This document shows, in pieces, positions 56,669-64,000 of a DNA stretch of 64,000 nt (position 1 is the stretch's first letter; each line of letters starts with the position of its first letter). Location of the stretch: assembly GCF_017254865.1 (NCBI RefSeq), contig NZ_JAFKCV010000010.1, positions 62,001-126,000 of the forward strand, read 5' to 3'. This stretch comes from Bowmanella dokdonensis (GTDB taxonomy: Bacteria; Pseudomonadota; Gammaproteobacteria; Enterobacterales; Alteromonadaceae). The notes below the pieces were generated by a model. That model saw nothing but the letters and a program-made list of their open reading frames with translations, was not told where the DNA came from and made no database searches. The position numbers were made by a program, and so were the translations under genes.

Positions 56669-56841
56669 GATCGTACTCCGATGGAAAAGCCTGGTCGGGT
56701 TGGCCCGGGCTGCGGTGGGCGCAGACTAATGCACAATTGTGACAGTCTGATTAAAGCAGCGGGCAGCAAAGGAAGGGCCGCTACCTGCGGCAAGCGATAA
56801 ACAAACAGAACTTGATTGGGAAAGGTGAAGATGTTAAAAAG

Positions 56842-56864
56842 TCAATATTGGTTATAAATATTGA
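56842..56864. repeat. Inverted repeat in the aroF control region
   Basis: Perfect 8-base arms TCAATATT / AATATTGA around GGTTATA. It lies 12 bases before the TyrR-like box; it could be an operator half of a larger control region or a promoter element. Confidence 0.5.
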
Positions 56865-56875
56865 TGTTAGATGAA

Positions 56876-56893
56876 AGTAAAGAAATCCTTACG
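56876..56893 (+). promoter_or_regulatory. Candidate TyrR box
   Basis: AGTAAAgaaatcCTTACG fits TGTAAA-N6-TTTACA at 9 of 12 positions, with the invariant G and C 14 bases apart. In E. coli the aroF-tyrA operon is TyrR-repressed, so position and gene context agree. Confidence 0.5.
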
Positions 56894-56998
56894 ATCCTTG
56901 CTTAAGACTTCCCGATACTGCTGATCTTTTCTGCCGGAGTGTCAATCCGGTGCCATAATTCTGTTGTTCCACGCACGCCCAGTTTACAGGTAACCACC

Positions 56999-58090
56999 AT
57001 GTTCAAAGACGCCATCAATAACGTTCACGTATCAGGTGAACAAGTTCTCATCACTCCCGACGCCCTGGCCAGGGAAATGCCGGTCAGCGAGCGGGCATTG
57101 AATGCCATTCAGCAATCCCGGGCCACTATCGCCGATATTTTGCACAGACGGGACCATCGCATGCTGGTGGTCTGCGGTCCCTGTTCGATACATGATATTG
57201 AGGCGGCCAAGGAATACGCCCGCAAGCTTAAGGAACTGCACGAAGAGACCAAGGACACCCTGTATATCGTAATGCGCGTTTACTTTGAGAAGCCCCGTAC
57301 CACTGTAGGCTGGAAGGGGATGATCAATGACCCGCATCTGGACGGTACTTTTGATATTGAAGCGGGCTTGCGTAAGGCAAGGGAACTGCTCATCTGGTTG
57401 TCGGAACTGGAGATGCCGGTGGCCACAGAGGCTCTGGATCCCATCAGTCCCCAGTACCTGTCGGAGTTGTTTGCCTGGGCCGCCATTGGCGCCAGGACCT
57501 CGGAGTCCCAGACACATCGCGAAATGGCCAGCGGCCTGTCGGTGCCGGTGGGATTCAAGAACGGCACGGACGGCAGCCTCGATATTGCCATCAACGCCCT
57601 GCAATCGGCGGCATCCGGGCATAGCTTCATGGGGATCAACAAACAAGGACAGGTCAGCATCATTCAGACCCAGGGCAACCCCGACGGTCATATCATCCTG
57701 CGTGGCGGTAAACAGCCCAACTATGATTCGGTCTGCGTTGCCGAGTGCGAACAGCAGCTCAAAGCGGCAGGCTTGCGGGCCGGCCTGGTGGTGGACTGCA
57801 GTCATGCCAACTCCAATAAGGACTATCGTCGGCAGCCACTGGTGGCCACCAATGTGATGAACCAGATTCTGGAAGGCAACCAATCCATTATCGGTATTAT
57901 GCTGGAAAGCCATCTGAATCCCGGCAATCAGAGCAATAGCGGCAAGACCCTGGAAGAGCTGGAATATGGTGTTTCCATTACCGACGGTTGCATCGACTGG
58001 ACCAGCACGGAAAAACTGCTCAAGCAGATTCGCGACAAGCTGATCACTGTGCTGCCCATGCGGATGAAAAAATTGCGTCAGGCCAGTTGA
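56999..58090 (+). CDS. aroF: 3-deoxy-7-phosphoheptulonate synthase AroF
   Basis: 363 residues from the ATG at 56999 (the longer frame has an unrelated leader). Class I DAHP synthase: [23 protein letters not shown] metal/substrate motif, [37 protein letters not shown] and [15 protein letters not shown]. It condenses PEP and erythrose-4-phosphate, committing carbon to aromatic amino acids. The stop is two bases before tyrA, as in the tyrosine-regulated aroF-tyrA operon, so AroF is chosen over AroG. Confidence 0.95.
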   Translation: MFKDAINNVHVSGEQVLITPDALAREMPVSERALNAIQQSRATIADILHRRDHRMLVVCGPCSIHDIEAAKEYARKLKELHEETKDTLYIVMRVYFEKPRTTVGWKGMINDPHLDGTFDIEAGLRKARELLIWLSELEMPVATEALDPISPQYLSELFAWAAIGARTSESQTHREMASGLSVPVGFKNGTDGSLDIAINALQSAASGHSFMGINKQGQVSIIQTQGNPDGHIILRGGKQPNYDSVCVAECEQQLKAAGLRAGLVVDCSHANSNKDYRRQPLVATNVMNQILEGNQSIIGIMLESHLNPGNQSNSGKTLEELEYGVSITDGCIDWTSTEKLLKQIRDKLITVLPMRMKKLRQAS

Positions 58091-58092
58091 TC

Positions 58093-59220
58093 ATGACCGC
58101 CGCTGTGGACCCTTTAAAGGCGCTGCGTGAGCAGATCGACGACCTGGACAGCCAGTTGGTGGATCTGTTGACTAAACGGCTGGCGGTGACCCGTCAGGTA
58201 GGTGAAGTCAAAAGCCGGATCGGCATGCCCATCTATGTCCCTGTCCGGGAAGCGGAGCTGATCGAAAAGCGTCGGGCCGAGGCCGAAGCCCGCGGCCTGT
58301 CCCCGGCACTGATTGAAGATCTGCTGCGCCGTATTATGCGCGAGTCCTATCAGAGCCAGCACCAGCGCTACCGCTGCTTTCATCCTGAGCTGGGCAAGGC
58401 CGTGGTGATAGGGGGGGCCGGGGCTCTGGGCAGTGTCTTTGTTGAGATGTTGCAGATCAGCGGCTATCAGGTCGAGATTCTGGAGCAGCCGGACTGGCCA
58501 CGGGCTGGTGAGATTTTCAACGGGGCCGGGTTGGTGTTGGTCTCGGTGCCACTTAATCTGACCGAACAGATTATCTCGCAACTGGGGAATTTGCCCGAGG
58601 ACTGTTTGCTGGCGGACATTACCAGCACCAAGTCCGGTCCGCTGGACGCTATGCTTAAGGTGCACAAGGGGCCTGTGGTGGGGTTGCACCCTATGTTCGG
58701 TCCCGACGTGTCCAGTCTGGTCAAGCAGGTTGTGGTGGTGTGCCATGGTCGCCAACAGGAGAAATATCAGTGGCTGCTGGAGCAGATGAAGAGCTGGGGC
58801 GTCCTGTTGTACGAAAGCACGGCCCGGGAGCATGATGATGCCATGGCCTTTATCCAGGTCATGCGTCACTTCAGCTCTTTCGTCTACGGGGCTCATCTGG
58901 CGGGTGAAAATCCCAACCTAGAGCAACTTATCCAGTTCAGCTCCCCCATCTACCGGCTGGAACTGGCCATGGTGGGTCGTTTATTTGCCCAGTCCCCGGA
59001 TCTGTACGCCGATATTATTTTCAACAATCCGGACAATATTCAGTTACTCAAGCGTTTTCGCCAACGCTTCGATGATGCCCTGGCCTTGCTTGAACAGGGG
59101 GACAAAGGATCCTTTATCAAGGAATTCTTCCATATCGGCCAGTGGTTCGGTGATTTTGCCAAGAAAAGCCTGGTGGAAAGCAAAAAGCTGTTGCTAAAAG
59201 CGGATGACGATCGGTCTTAA
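58093..59220 (+). CDS. tyrA: Bifunctional chorismate mutase / prephenate dehydrogenase TyrA
   Basis: 375 residues (E. coli TyrA 373). An AroQ chorismate mutase spans about 1-95 ([32 protein letters not shown]). The dehydrogenase runs from about 98 with NAD motif [50 protein letters not shown] and [18 protein letters not shown]. It converts chorismate to 4-hydroxyphenylpyruvate. Cotranscribed with aroF. Confidence 0.96.
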   Translation: MTAAVDPLKALREQIDDLDSQLVDLLTKRLAVTRQVGEVKSRIGMPIYVPVREAELIEKRRAEAEARGLSPALIEDLLRRIMRESYQSQHQRYRCFHPELGKAVVIGGAGALGSVFVEMLQISGYQVEILEQPDWPRAGEIFNGAGLVLVSVPLNLTEQIISQLGNLPEDCLLADITSTKSGPLDAMLKVHKGPVVGLHPMFGPDVSSLVKQVVVVCHGRQQEKYQWLLEQMKSWGVLLYESTAREHDDAMAFIQVMRHFSSFVYGAHLAGENPNLEQLIQFSSPIYRLELAMVGRLFAQSPDLYADIIFNNPDNIQLLKRFRQRFDDALALLEQGDKGSFIKEFFHIGQWFGDFAKKSLVESKKLLLKADDDRS

Positions 59221-59243
59221 GTGCTGCAGTTAAAAACGCCCCG

Positions 59244-59672
59244 TTAACGCCGAAACAGGGCGTGTACGCTGAATGTCAGGATTAACAGTATGCCAAGACC
59301 GGTGTGCAGTAAGGCGGTGGCCACCTGCAGTTCGCTACTGCCGGCGTAGTACAATCCCAGTGCCGTGGCACCGAGCAGCACCAGGGTCAGGGCATTGATT
59401 GTCCCTGACAGCCTGTGTCTGGCCCGTCGCCAGTTGTTGCGCATATGGGTTTGCCACAATGCCCCCACTAGCAGGCTGAGTACCCAGCCGGCCAGGGCAT
59501 GAGTAAAGAGCACAGGCACTTGCAGTGACCCGGAAAGTCGCCAATCCACAGGGGTATCCAGCTTAAATTCCAACATGGTGGGGATCAATAACAGGCCACT
59601 GGTTAATCCACTGATTAGCGCGAGCAGCAACAGGGGATAGAAGAAGTGAGGATAGCTTTTTATTTTTAACAT
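59244..59672 (-). CDS. Four-helix membrane protein, cytochrome b-like candidate
   Basis: 142 residues with four hydrophobic helices (about 9-31, 51-74, 92-110, 117-138). Histidines lie within or at the ends of helices: H9, H58, H123 and H137. That arrangement resembles DUF4405/cytochrome b561-type heme membrane modules, though I cannot confirm heme ligands. It starts nine bases after the apbE stop and is the last gene of the flavin cassette, so it would be the likely quinol-to-periplasm electron carrier. The convergent tyrA stop is 24 bases away. Confidence 0.6.
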   Translation of the reverse strand: MLKIKSYPHFFYPLLLLALISGLTSGLLLIPTMLEFKLDTPVDWRLSGSLQVPVLFTHALAGWVLSLLVGALWQTHMRNNWRRARHRLSGTINALTLVLLGATALGLYYAGSSELQVATALLHTGLGILLILTFSVHALFRR

Positions 59673-59681
59673 AGTCAGGAC

Positions 59682-60515
59682 TTATCCAACGGGGACATCA
59701 GGTGCTGTAGTACCAGCATTCACTATCTTACCTTTTAATTGGCCAATAATCTCCTTTGCGCTGGCGGCGTCCAGACCGGCAGCGACTTTGGTCAGGGCAT
59801 CGGCCCGCCAGGTAAATCTGGCCCAAACAGTGATAATGTCGTCGCCGGTCACCGGGCTATCCGTGGCGGTGATCAAGGTAGCAGGGAAGTCCGCTATCCA
59901 ATGCTTTGACAGCCGGGAGCTGGCCACCGCCCCGCTCGACAGTCCGACGGGAGAGTGATAGCCGTCAAGGCCCCTGATATGCACAGAAAGTCGTTGTTGA
60001 CCGAACACCCGCATATCTCCCCCGGCATTCACCCAGCCACGGGTAATGCCTGCCTGTTTCAGGGCACAGACCGCCCGGTCAACCGCATAGCCCTTGGCGA
60101 TACCATCGAGGGTCAATAGCACCGGCCGTCTGAGTCTTACCTGGTTGTGCCGAAATTCAATGTCTGTGTGGCAGCCCCTGTCCAGATAGGGATGGCTCAC
60201 ATAACAGGGCAATCTCCCTTTACGGGTCAGCTCGCCGCCCACTGTCATGTTAAATCTGTCGCCGCTCAGCCGCCCCAGTATGGCACCCAGTCTGAGGACC
60301 CGGCGCGTGTGATGGTGCAGGGGCAGCCAGTCTCCGGGGCGGCGGTTCAGTTGTGTTAATTCACTGTCAGGTGCATGACCGTTCAGCAGCGTCTCGATTT
60401 GGCCGATGGCGGAAAAGGCCTGTGCCAAACAACTGGCCGAACCGGCCTGTTCGATGGTTTCAAAGCCCACCTCGACAAAGGTACCGAGCAGCGGTCTGAC
60501 GCGTCTGACAATCAA
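59682..60515 (-). CDS. apbE: FAD:protein FMN transferase (ApbE)
   Basis: 277 residues. ApbE hallmarks: RPLLGTFVEV at the N-terminus, DGIAKGYAVDRA (about 137-148), GWVNAGGDMRVFG (about 160-172) and the C-terminal metal site ADALTKVAAGLD. It transfers FMN from FAD to a Thr/Ser of a target protein. There is no signal peptide or lipobox, unlike most ApbE, so it is either cytoplasmic or mis-started; no upstream ATG fits. It starts 13 bases after the FMN-binding gene, its evident substrate. Confidence 0.9.
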   Translation of the reverse strand: MIVRRVRPLLGTFVEVGFETIEQAGSASCLAQAFSAIGQIETLLNGHAPDSELTQLNRRPGDWLPLHHHTRRVLRLGAILGRLSGDRFNMTVGGELTRKGRLPCYVSHPYLDRGCHTDIEFRHNQVRLRRPVLLTLDGIAKGYAVDRAVCALKQAGITRGWVNAGGDMRVFGQQRLSVHIRGLDGYHSPVGLSSGAVASSRLSKHWIADFPATLITATDSPVTGDDIITVWARFTWRADALTKVAAGLDAASAKEIIGQLKGKIVNAGTTAPDVPVG

Positions 60516-60528
60516 GGCAGCAACCTGT

Positions 60529-61077
60529 CTAACTGGATTTACTCAGGTACTCGTTATGGATCACCAACAGGCGTTTCATGCCATCTGTGAGATTACGGCA
60601 GCTCAGGGTGGCACCACTGATATTGGCGATATCATCACCGAGTTTGAAGGAAGCCTGTACATCCTTTCCTTTGAATTGCTGACGCCAGGAAGCCTGTCTG
60701 ACTTCATCGCCATGGGTTTCCCGGTAACTCATAATCTCCATACCCAGCACCTTACCTTGTGGGGACAGCGCCACTGCATAGGTGATGTACTCATGTTTAC
60801 CGACCACATCATCGACGATAAACCAGCCGATCAACTCGCCGCCGGCTTCCACCCGCCAGACTGGCTGTTGGTCCTGGCGCTGCCTGACCCCGGCAAGTTC
60901 CTTGATTCGGTCTTTATCTTCGTCACTCAGCGACAAGGGACTTTCGATAAACTTTTGTGCTTCGGGAAACAGCGCTTGTTGAGCATCGGTGACAGAAAAA
61001 TAGTTGACTGCATAAGCTGGAACAGACAACGCGGCGATAGGATAAAGCCACAGGCTGTTCAGGCCGTTGAAGTTCAT
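60529..61077 (-). CDS. Periplasmic FMN-binding domain protein, ApbE substrate
   Basis: 182 residues from the ATG at 61077 (AAGGAGATCAAAA upstream). Signal peptide 1-23 (AYA-V). The FMN-binding domain covers about 85-170 and ends in the flavinylation motif S154-G-A-T157-L-S, identical in pattern to NqrC/RnfG SGAT sites; Thr157 would carry the FMN by phosphoester. HGDEV and WRQQFKGKD fit the NqrC-like domain. It is a soluble periplasmic flavoprotein rather than a subunit of Nqr/Rnf, none of whose genes are nearby. Confidence 0.88.
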   Translation of the reverse strand: MNFNGLNSLWLYPIAALSVPAYAVNYFSVTDAQQALFPEAQKFIESPLSLSDEDKDRIKELAGVRQRQDQQPVWRVEAGGELIGWFIVDDVVGKHEYITYAVALSPQGKVLGMEIMSYRETHGDEVRQASWRQQFKGKDVQASFKLGDDIANISGATLSCRNLTDGMKRLLVIHNEYLSKSS

Positions 61078-61100
61078 TTTTGATCTCCTTTGCAAGCAAA

Positions 61101-61121
61101 GGCCCGCGTCATTGGCGGGCC
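61101..61121 (-). terminator. Hairpin between outer membrane protein and FMN-protein genes
   Basis: GGCCCGC - CAATGAC - GCGGGCC on the minus strand, followed by TTTGCTTG. The weak T tract suggests partial termination or 3' end protection, giving more outer membrane protein than downstream products. Confidence 0.5.
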
Positions 61122-61128
61122 TGTTTGG

Positions 61129-62034
61129 TCAGAAATTGAATGCTACCACCAATTTCACTTCATTCTTGGTCTTTTCAATCAGATGCAGATCATCATCCAA
61201 CTGACTTTCGTATTGCTCGCCGCCGCCACTAAGCTGGTTAAACCAGGTCAGGGTCGCCCACCAGTCGGCGGCGCCATAGTGAATTGACGGACCGGCAAAC
61301 CAGGACCAACGCTCCTGACCGACTTCGGTTTCAAATTCCGTCTCGTAGAAGGTTTCCAGGCCGATAAACCAGTTGGGTGCAAAACGATAGCTCAGGCCGG
61401 AGCCCAGCTTCAGCTCAATTTCCATCTCGGGATCTGTTGGCCATTCGAAGTCTTCAGGCAGATCGCTGATCTCGGCGCGGTCGGCGTAAGTGGCTTCCAC
61501 GCCTGCGTTGGCGGCCCATATCAGTTCCCCTTCGAGGAAGTATTTTTGTGCCAGCAGTTCGGTTTCCAGCGAGTAGGTGTCTTTGTCCTGCCCGGAATGG
61601 GGATCCACCCAGTCATAGTTAAAGCTCATGTAACCGGCCAGACCGATGTCATCCAGGGCCGGGCTTAAGAACATATATTTCATCGAGCCTTCCAAACCGG
61701 AAAACTTCAGGCCTGAGTCTACTGCCTTGGGCAGGTAACCGTCGATAATAAGACCGGACGTCTCAAGACTCTGCATTTTTATGGCGGCGCCGGCGGAAAA
61801 TCGGTTGCTGACCCCATATTCCAGTTCTGTCGACAGATTGTAAGCCGTATAGTCACCCTGGCCCTTATCTGAGCGACGTTTAATGATTTGGTAAAGCTCC
61901 ATTGCCCCCTGAGGCAGTGTTTCGGCCCCTTTTACAAAGCCAAAGAGGCTTTCTGTGGACTGGGCTGGTGCCGTTAAACCCAAGCTCAACGCCATACTAA
62001 GGGTTAGGGTCGACAGACGGGCAGTAAAAGACAT
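61129..62034 (-). CDS. Predicted outer membrane beta-barrel protein
   Basis: 301 residues from the ATG at 62034, which has GGAGGAA at proper distance; the track start four residues earlier lies in the ribosome site itself. A signal peptide (about 1-25, ending AQS-T) precedes a series of amphipathic strands with aromatic girdles (NRFSAGAAIKM, YGYMSFNYDW, LSYRFAPNWFIGLETFYET, WWATLTWFNQL). The C-terminus is a final strand ending in VVAFNF, with terminal Phe as in barrel proteins. It resembles uncharacterised DUF6662-like proteins. First gene of the flavin redox cassette. Confidence 0.75.
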   Translation of the reverse strand: MSFTARLSTLTLSMALSLGLTAPAQSTESLFGFVKGAETLPQGAMELYQIIKRRSDKGQGDYTAYNLSTELEYGVSNRFSAGAAIKMQSLETSGLIIDGYLPKAVDSGLKFSGLEGSMKYMFLSPALDDIGLAGYMSFNYDWVDPHSGQDKDTYSLETELLAQKYFLEGELIWAANAGVEATYADRAEISDLPEDFEWPTDPEMEIELKLGSGLSYRFAPNWFIGLETFYETEFETEVGQERWSWFAGPSIHYGAADWWATLTWFNQLSGGGEQYESQLDDDLHLIEKTKNEVKLVVAFNF

Positions 62035-62077
62035 GCATTCCTCCATTTATACGCGGTTCTTATCTAGTAGGAGGCGG

Positions 62078-62115
62078 AATATATGCTTCTGCTTATATAA
62101 ATGCAAATGATTATC
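62078..62115 (-). promoter_or_regulatory. Fur-box-like site over the flavin cassette promoter
   Basis: 62097-62115 matches 13 of 19 positions of the Fur consensus (GATAATGATAATCATTATC), with one arm ATGATTATC nearly perfect. On the minus strand it overlaps a -35 (TTGCAT, revcomp of 62101-62106). That -35 is 17 bases from -10 TATATT (revcomp of 62078-62083), 43 bases upstream of the start codon. Iron-loaded Fur bound here would block transcription. Confidence 0.55.
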
Positions 62116-62268
62116 AAATGATGGTAGCCGTTTGAACTAAGACCGGCGGGTGCGAGAAACCTCTGTTGAGCGCTGCAGGTCACTGCGGGATGGGGTCCGC
62201 CAGACAGGGGAGCATGAACAACGCTGTGCCAGCAGCTTGCGGCTAAGAGTAGTGCGGGGCCTTACCCG

Positions 62269-62637
62269 TTAGTCTTGGCTGGCTGAGTCAGACGGGACCA
62301 GTTTTGCTCGCCTGCCCACCCAGATTGCATGGACAATACCGAACAGCCAACTGCCCACCAGAAGATAGGTGGAAAACTGGAGTAAGCTTGTATCGGCCTG
62401 CTCGGATTGTTGCGCTAACGCCGCCGAGACAGAGGCAAGGTCGGCGCCGATGTGACCACTGATAATCCGGTCGGTAATCTCCTGCGCTTTGCTGACTGCG
62501 TCGGAAATCAACAGCGTTAGAGACAGCAGGCTTGTCACCATAAGCAGTGCGCCAGCGGCATAGCGTTTGAGCAGAAACTGCCCGGTGCCCGGAAACAGCA
62601 GGGCGGACAGCAGCACTGCTTTGGTGGTTCTCGTCAT
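62269..62637 (-). CDS. Small two-helix membrane protein of unknown function
   Basis: About 122 residues from the ATG at 62637 (a GTG nine bases earlier is in frame). Helix 1 begins LLSALLFPGTGQFLLKRYAAGALLMV, with a glycine-rich GTGQ turn similar to TM2/DUF5683-type proteins. A periplasmic loop contains TDRIISGHIGADLAS, and helix 2 is at about 88-108. The cytoplasmic tail is basic. Function unknown; it is separate from the flavin operon by 235 bases. Confidence 0.6.
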   Translation of the reverse strand: MTRTTKAVLLSALLFPGTGQFLLKRYAAGALLMVTSLLSLTLLISDAVSKAQEITDRIISGHIGADLASVSAALAQQSEQADTSLLQFSTYLLVGSWLFGIVHAIWVGRRAKLVPSDSASQD

Positions 62638-62849
62638 ATTGCACACCCATCCACAATCACGTTAATCAACCTTAGAAGAACCTCAGACAAGCATAGTGGC
62701 TGTTTGTCACAAAAAATGTTGAACAGGGCCTGTCCTATTTCCATGGGGCAGAACCGGCAACGGCATGCCGAAAACCGGTAAAATGCCTGTCCGTGTGGCG
62801 TCGGCCAGGCTGGTCTTCAGATAATGGCAAGGGGGCCGCCGAACCCTGA

Positions 62850-63203
62850 TTATGTCAGCCAGTGAATCAGCCGTTTCAGGCCGCGCCTTGGCGTGGCGGG
62901 CATGTTGGGGTTGACGGCACCGATGCGCACTAAAATCTGCTGGGTACCCTGATTGATCAGTTGCTGCAACTTGTCTCGCACACCAGCCACCTGAATTGGC
63001 TGATTCAGGTAGTCGGCGGCCAAGCCCTCCTTGCAGCCCACCAGCAGCAGCCGTTGCAGCGCCTGGCTCGCATGCAGCCAGAAACGCGGTTCATCGTCCT
63101 CGGTCCTCAGTAAACCAAGGAGCGGGGTCACTTTTGCCAGCTCGGCATACCTGGCCGACACGGCCTCTCCCCGGTTGAATAACTGGGCAACATAGCGAGA
63201 CAT
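62850..63203 (-). pseudogene. C-terminal fragment of an Acg-like nitroreductase family protein
   Basis: 117 residues. The stretch from about 42 (FWLHASQALQRLLLVG), GLAADYLNQPIQV, LRDKLQQLI and the end PATPRRGLKRLI match the C-terminal third of Acg-family FMN-dependent nitroreductases. The catalytic/FMN-binding N-terminal two-thirds is missing, and nothing in-frame lies upstream before pheA. It is best read as a degraded remnant, although a short expressed protein cannot be excluded. Confidence 0.6.
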
Positions 63204-63305
63204 GGATTCTTCTTAGTTTGGCACCGTCAGTCCTTCGTCACGCGATTTGTGGCCTTTCTGATGATGTGGCTACCGAAAATTACACTGGTCTGGTGAGAAG
63301 GTCGA

Positions 63306-63329
63306 GGCCCGGGACATTCCGTCCGGGCC
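63306..63329 (-). terminator. Hairpin after pheA
   Basis: GGCCCGG / CCGGGCC arms around ten bases, just past the pheA stop. No T tract follows, so it may be a 3' end hairpin rather than a true intrinsic terminator. Confidence 0.35.
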
Positions 63330-63334
63330 TGAAC

Positions 63335-64000
63335 TTATTGCCGCAGGGCACTGGCCGCTGCTACCCGGGTCGGAATAACCTCTTCGGTGGGATAACAGCC
63401 AAGAATCTTCAGGTAGCGGGTCATGCCGCGCAGGCTTTCCAGTGCCGACTGCATGGGCCCGTCCTGTAGGTTGCCCTCCACATCAATATAGAACATCTCT
63501 TCCCAGGGGTTGCCGTTAATAGGCCGGGATTCCAGCTTGGTCATATTGATTTGGTTGTCCCTCAGTACCAACAGGGCTTCCACCAGCGCACCGGGCTTTT
63601 GCACCGTGCTCATCACTAACGTGGTCTTGGATGGGATCTGTAAGGGCACATTCACCGCCTTGCGTGACACCACGATAAAACGGCTGTGGTTTTCCTTTTG
63701 GTTGGCCAGATTGGACTTAATCGGTGTCAGACCATACAGGGCACCGCCGGCTGCACTGCCGATAGCGGCGACAGCCGGATCCTTCAACTCGTTGGCTTTT
63801 AGCATCGCCGCCGAGGTGCTGTCGGTGGGCTTAACCTCGATATTGCCCAGCTCTGCCAGAAAATGGCTGCACTGGGAAAACACCTGGGGATGGGCGTAGA
63901 GTGTTTTTAACTGGCTGATGTCCGTCTCGGCAGCCACCAGCAGGGCATGTTCCACCGGATGGGTCAGCTCGCCGATAATGGACAGGCTGGTGTGCTGCAG
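63335..64000 (-). CDS. pheA: Prephenate dehydratase region of PheA (partial)
   Basis: Runs off the window at its 5' end; the frame stays open to base 64000. The last about 221 codons are present: the dehydratase C-terminal half (HALLVAAETDISQ, GSAAGGALYGLTPIKSNLAN, NHSRFIVVSRK) and the ACT regulatory domain (KPGALVEALLVLRDNQINMTKLESRPI, with GALV and ESRP Phe-binding motifs). It probably has an N-terminal chorismate mutase outside the window. It makes phenylpyruvate. In E. coli pheA is convergent with tyrA; here four genes and a fragment sit between. Confidence 0.94.
   Translation of the reverse strand: MQHTSLSIIGELTHPVEHALLVAAETDISQLKTLYAHPQVFSQCSHFLAELGNIEVKPTDSTSAAMLKANELKDPAVAAIGSAAGGALYGLTPIKSNLANQKENHSRFIVVSRKAVNVPLQIPSKTTLVMSTVQKPGALVEALLVLRDNQINMTKLESRPINGNPWEEMFYIDVEGNLQDGPMQSALESLRGMTRYLKILGCYPTEEVIPTRVAAASALRQ

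Larger units (their letters stand above)
56669..56998. other. Intergenic region upstream of aroF
   Basis: 330 bases between divergent MCP and aroF genes. It holds an inverted repeat at 56842-56864 and a TyrR-box-like site at 56876-56893. A 13-codon ORF at 56864 is not Tyr/Phe-rich and no attenuator terminator follows, so leader-peptide control is unlikely. Confidence 0.5.

Noticed and set aside
56864-56905. Leader-peptide attenuator for aroF
   Set aside because: The 13-codon ORF has no Tyr or Phe run and no terminator/antiterminator pair follows.
1-64000. CRISPR array, tRNA, rRNA, insertion sequence, integrase or prophage genes
   Set aside because: Scanned by eye on both strands; no evenly spaced repeats, no cloverleaf with T-loop GTTCGA, and no transposase or integrase motif found. 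A tRNA or small RNA could still be missed without a covariance search.

Overview
The window is a chromosomal segment of a Gram-negative gammaproteobacterium, most likely a marine or saline member of the Alteromonadales (Alteromonadaceae-like). The evidence is gene content and order. An E. coli-like core block (corC/yfjD - ypjD - ffh - rpsP - rimM - trmD - rplS ... aroF - tyrA ... pheA) sits beside fadI-fadJ and sixA, together with families common in this order: ECF sigma factor with a DUF3379 partner, a moxR-Bat operon, phasins, WS/DGAT acyltransferase, a GGDEF-EAL sensor with a Reg_prop propeller, AbgT transporter and DUF885. I see no tRNA, rRNA, CRISPR array, insertion sequence or prophage.

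Region 1 (1-9.5 kb): Na+/proline symporter, ElaA-type acetyltransferase, periplasmic serine hydrolase, an exported OB-fold-like protein, a MATE efflux pump, an ECF sigma factor overlapping its DUF3379 partner, a small repeat-bearing spacer and a DUF885 lipoprotein. Region 2 (9.5-16.5 kb, minus strand): tightly overlapping operon moxR - DUF58 - DUF4381 - batA - batB/batC fusion - batD, with the DUF885 gene possibly at its 3' end. Region 3 (16.5-33 kb): storage and acyl metabolism. It holds two phasins, a DUF3336 patatin lipase, a TetR regulator overlapping a wax ester synthase/DGAT, an orphan HMG-CoA reductase, a GMC dehydrogenase and fadI-fadJ behind a promoter with a good FadR-type box. Region 4 (33-41.5 kb): a tiny membrane protein, a 46-residue exported peptide, a 1502-residue c-di-GMP sensor enzyme with an AT-rich sensor half, and an insulinase-family protease.

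Region 5 (41.6-48.4 kb): sixA and the conserved SRP/ribosome block. Region 6 (48.5-56.7 kb): accessory genes between rplS and aroF: an ArsR-SRPBCC pair with a perfect palindromic operator, M28 peptidase, YaiI, a substrate-binding-protein/GGEEF cyclase, AbgT transporter, a DnaJ-related protein and a chemoreceptor. Region 7 (57-64 kb): aroF-tyrA with a candidate TyrR box, then a four-gene redox cassette inserted before pheA.

The most interesting item is that cassette at 59244-62115. A beta-barrel-like outer membrane protein, a periplasmic FMN-binding protein carrying the covalent flavinylation motif, its ApbE flavin transferase and a four-helix His-containing membrane protein lie behind a promoter overlapped by a Fur-box-like sequence. 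I infer an iron-regulated extracytoplasmic flavin electron-transfer (possibly ferric reductase) system. Other notable items are the mosaic c-di-GMP sensor, the exported small peptide, the class I-like HMG-CoA reductase and a truncated nitroreductase remnant.
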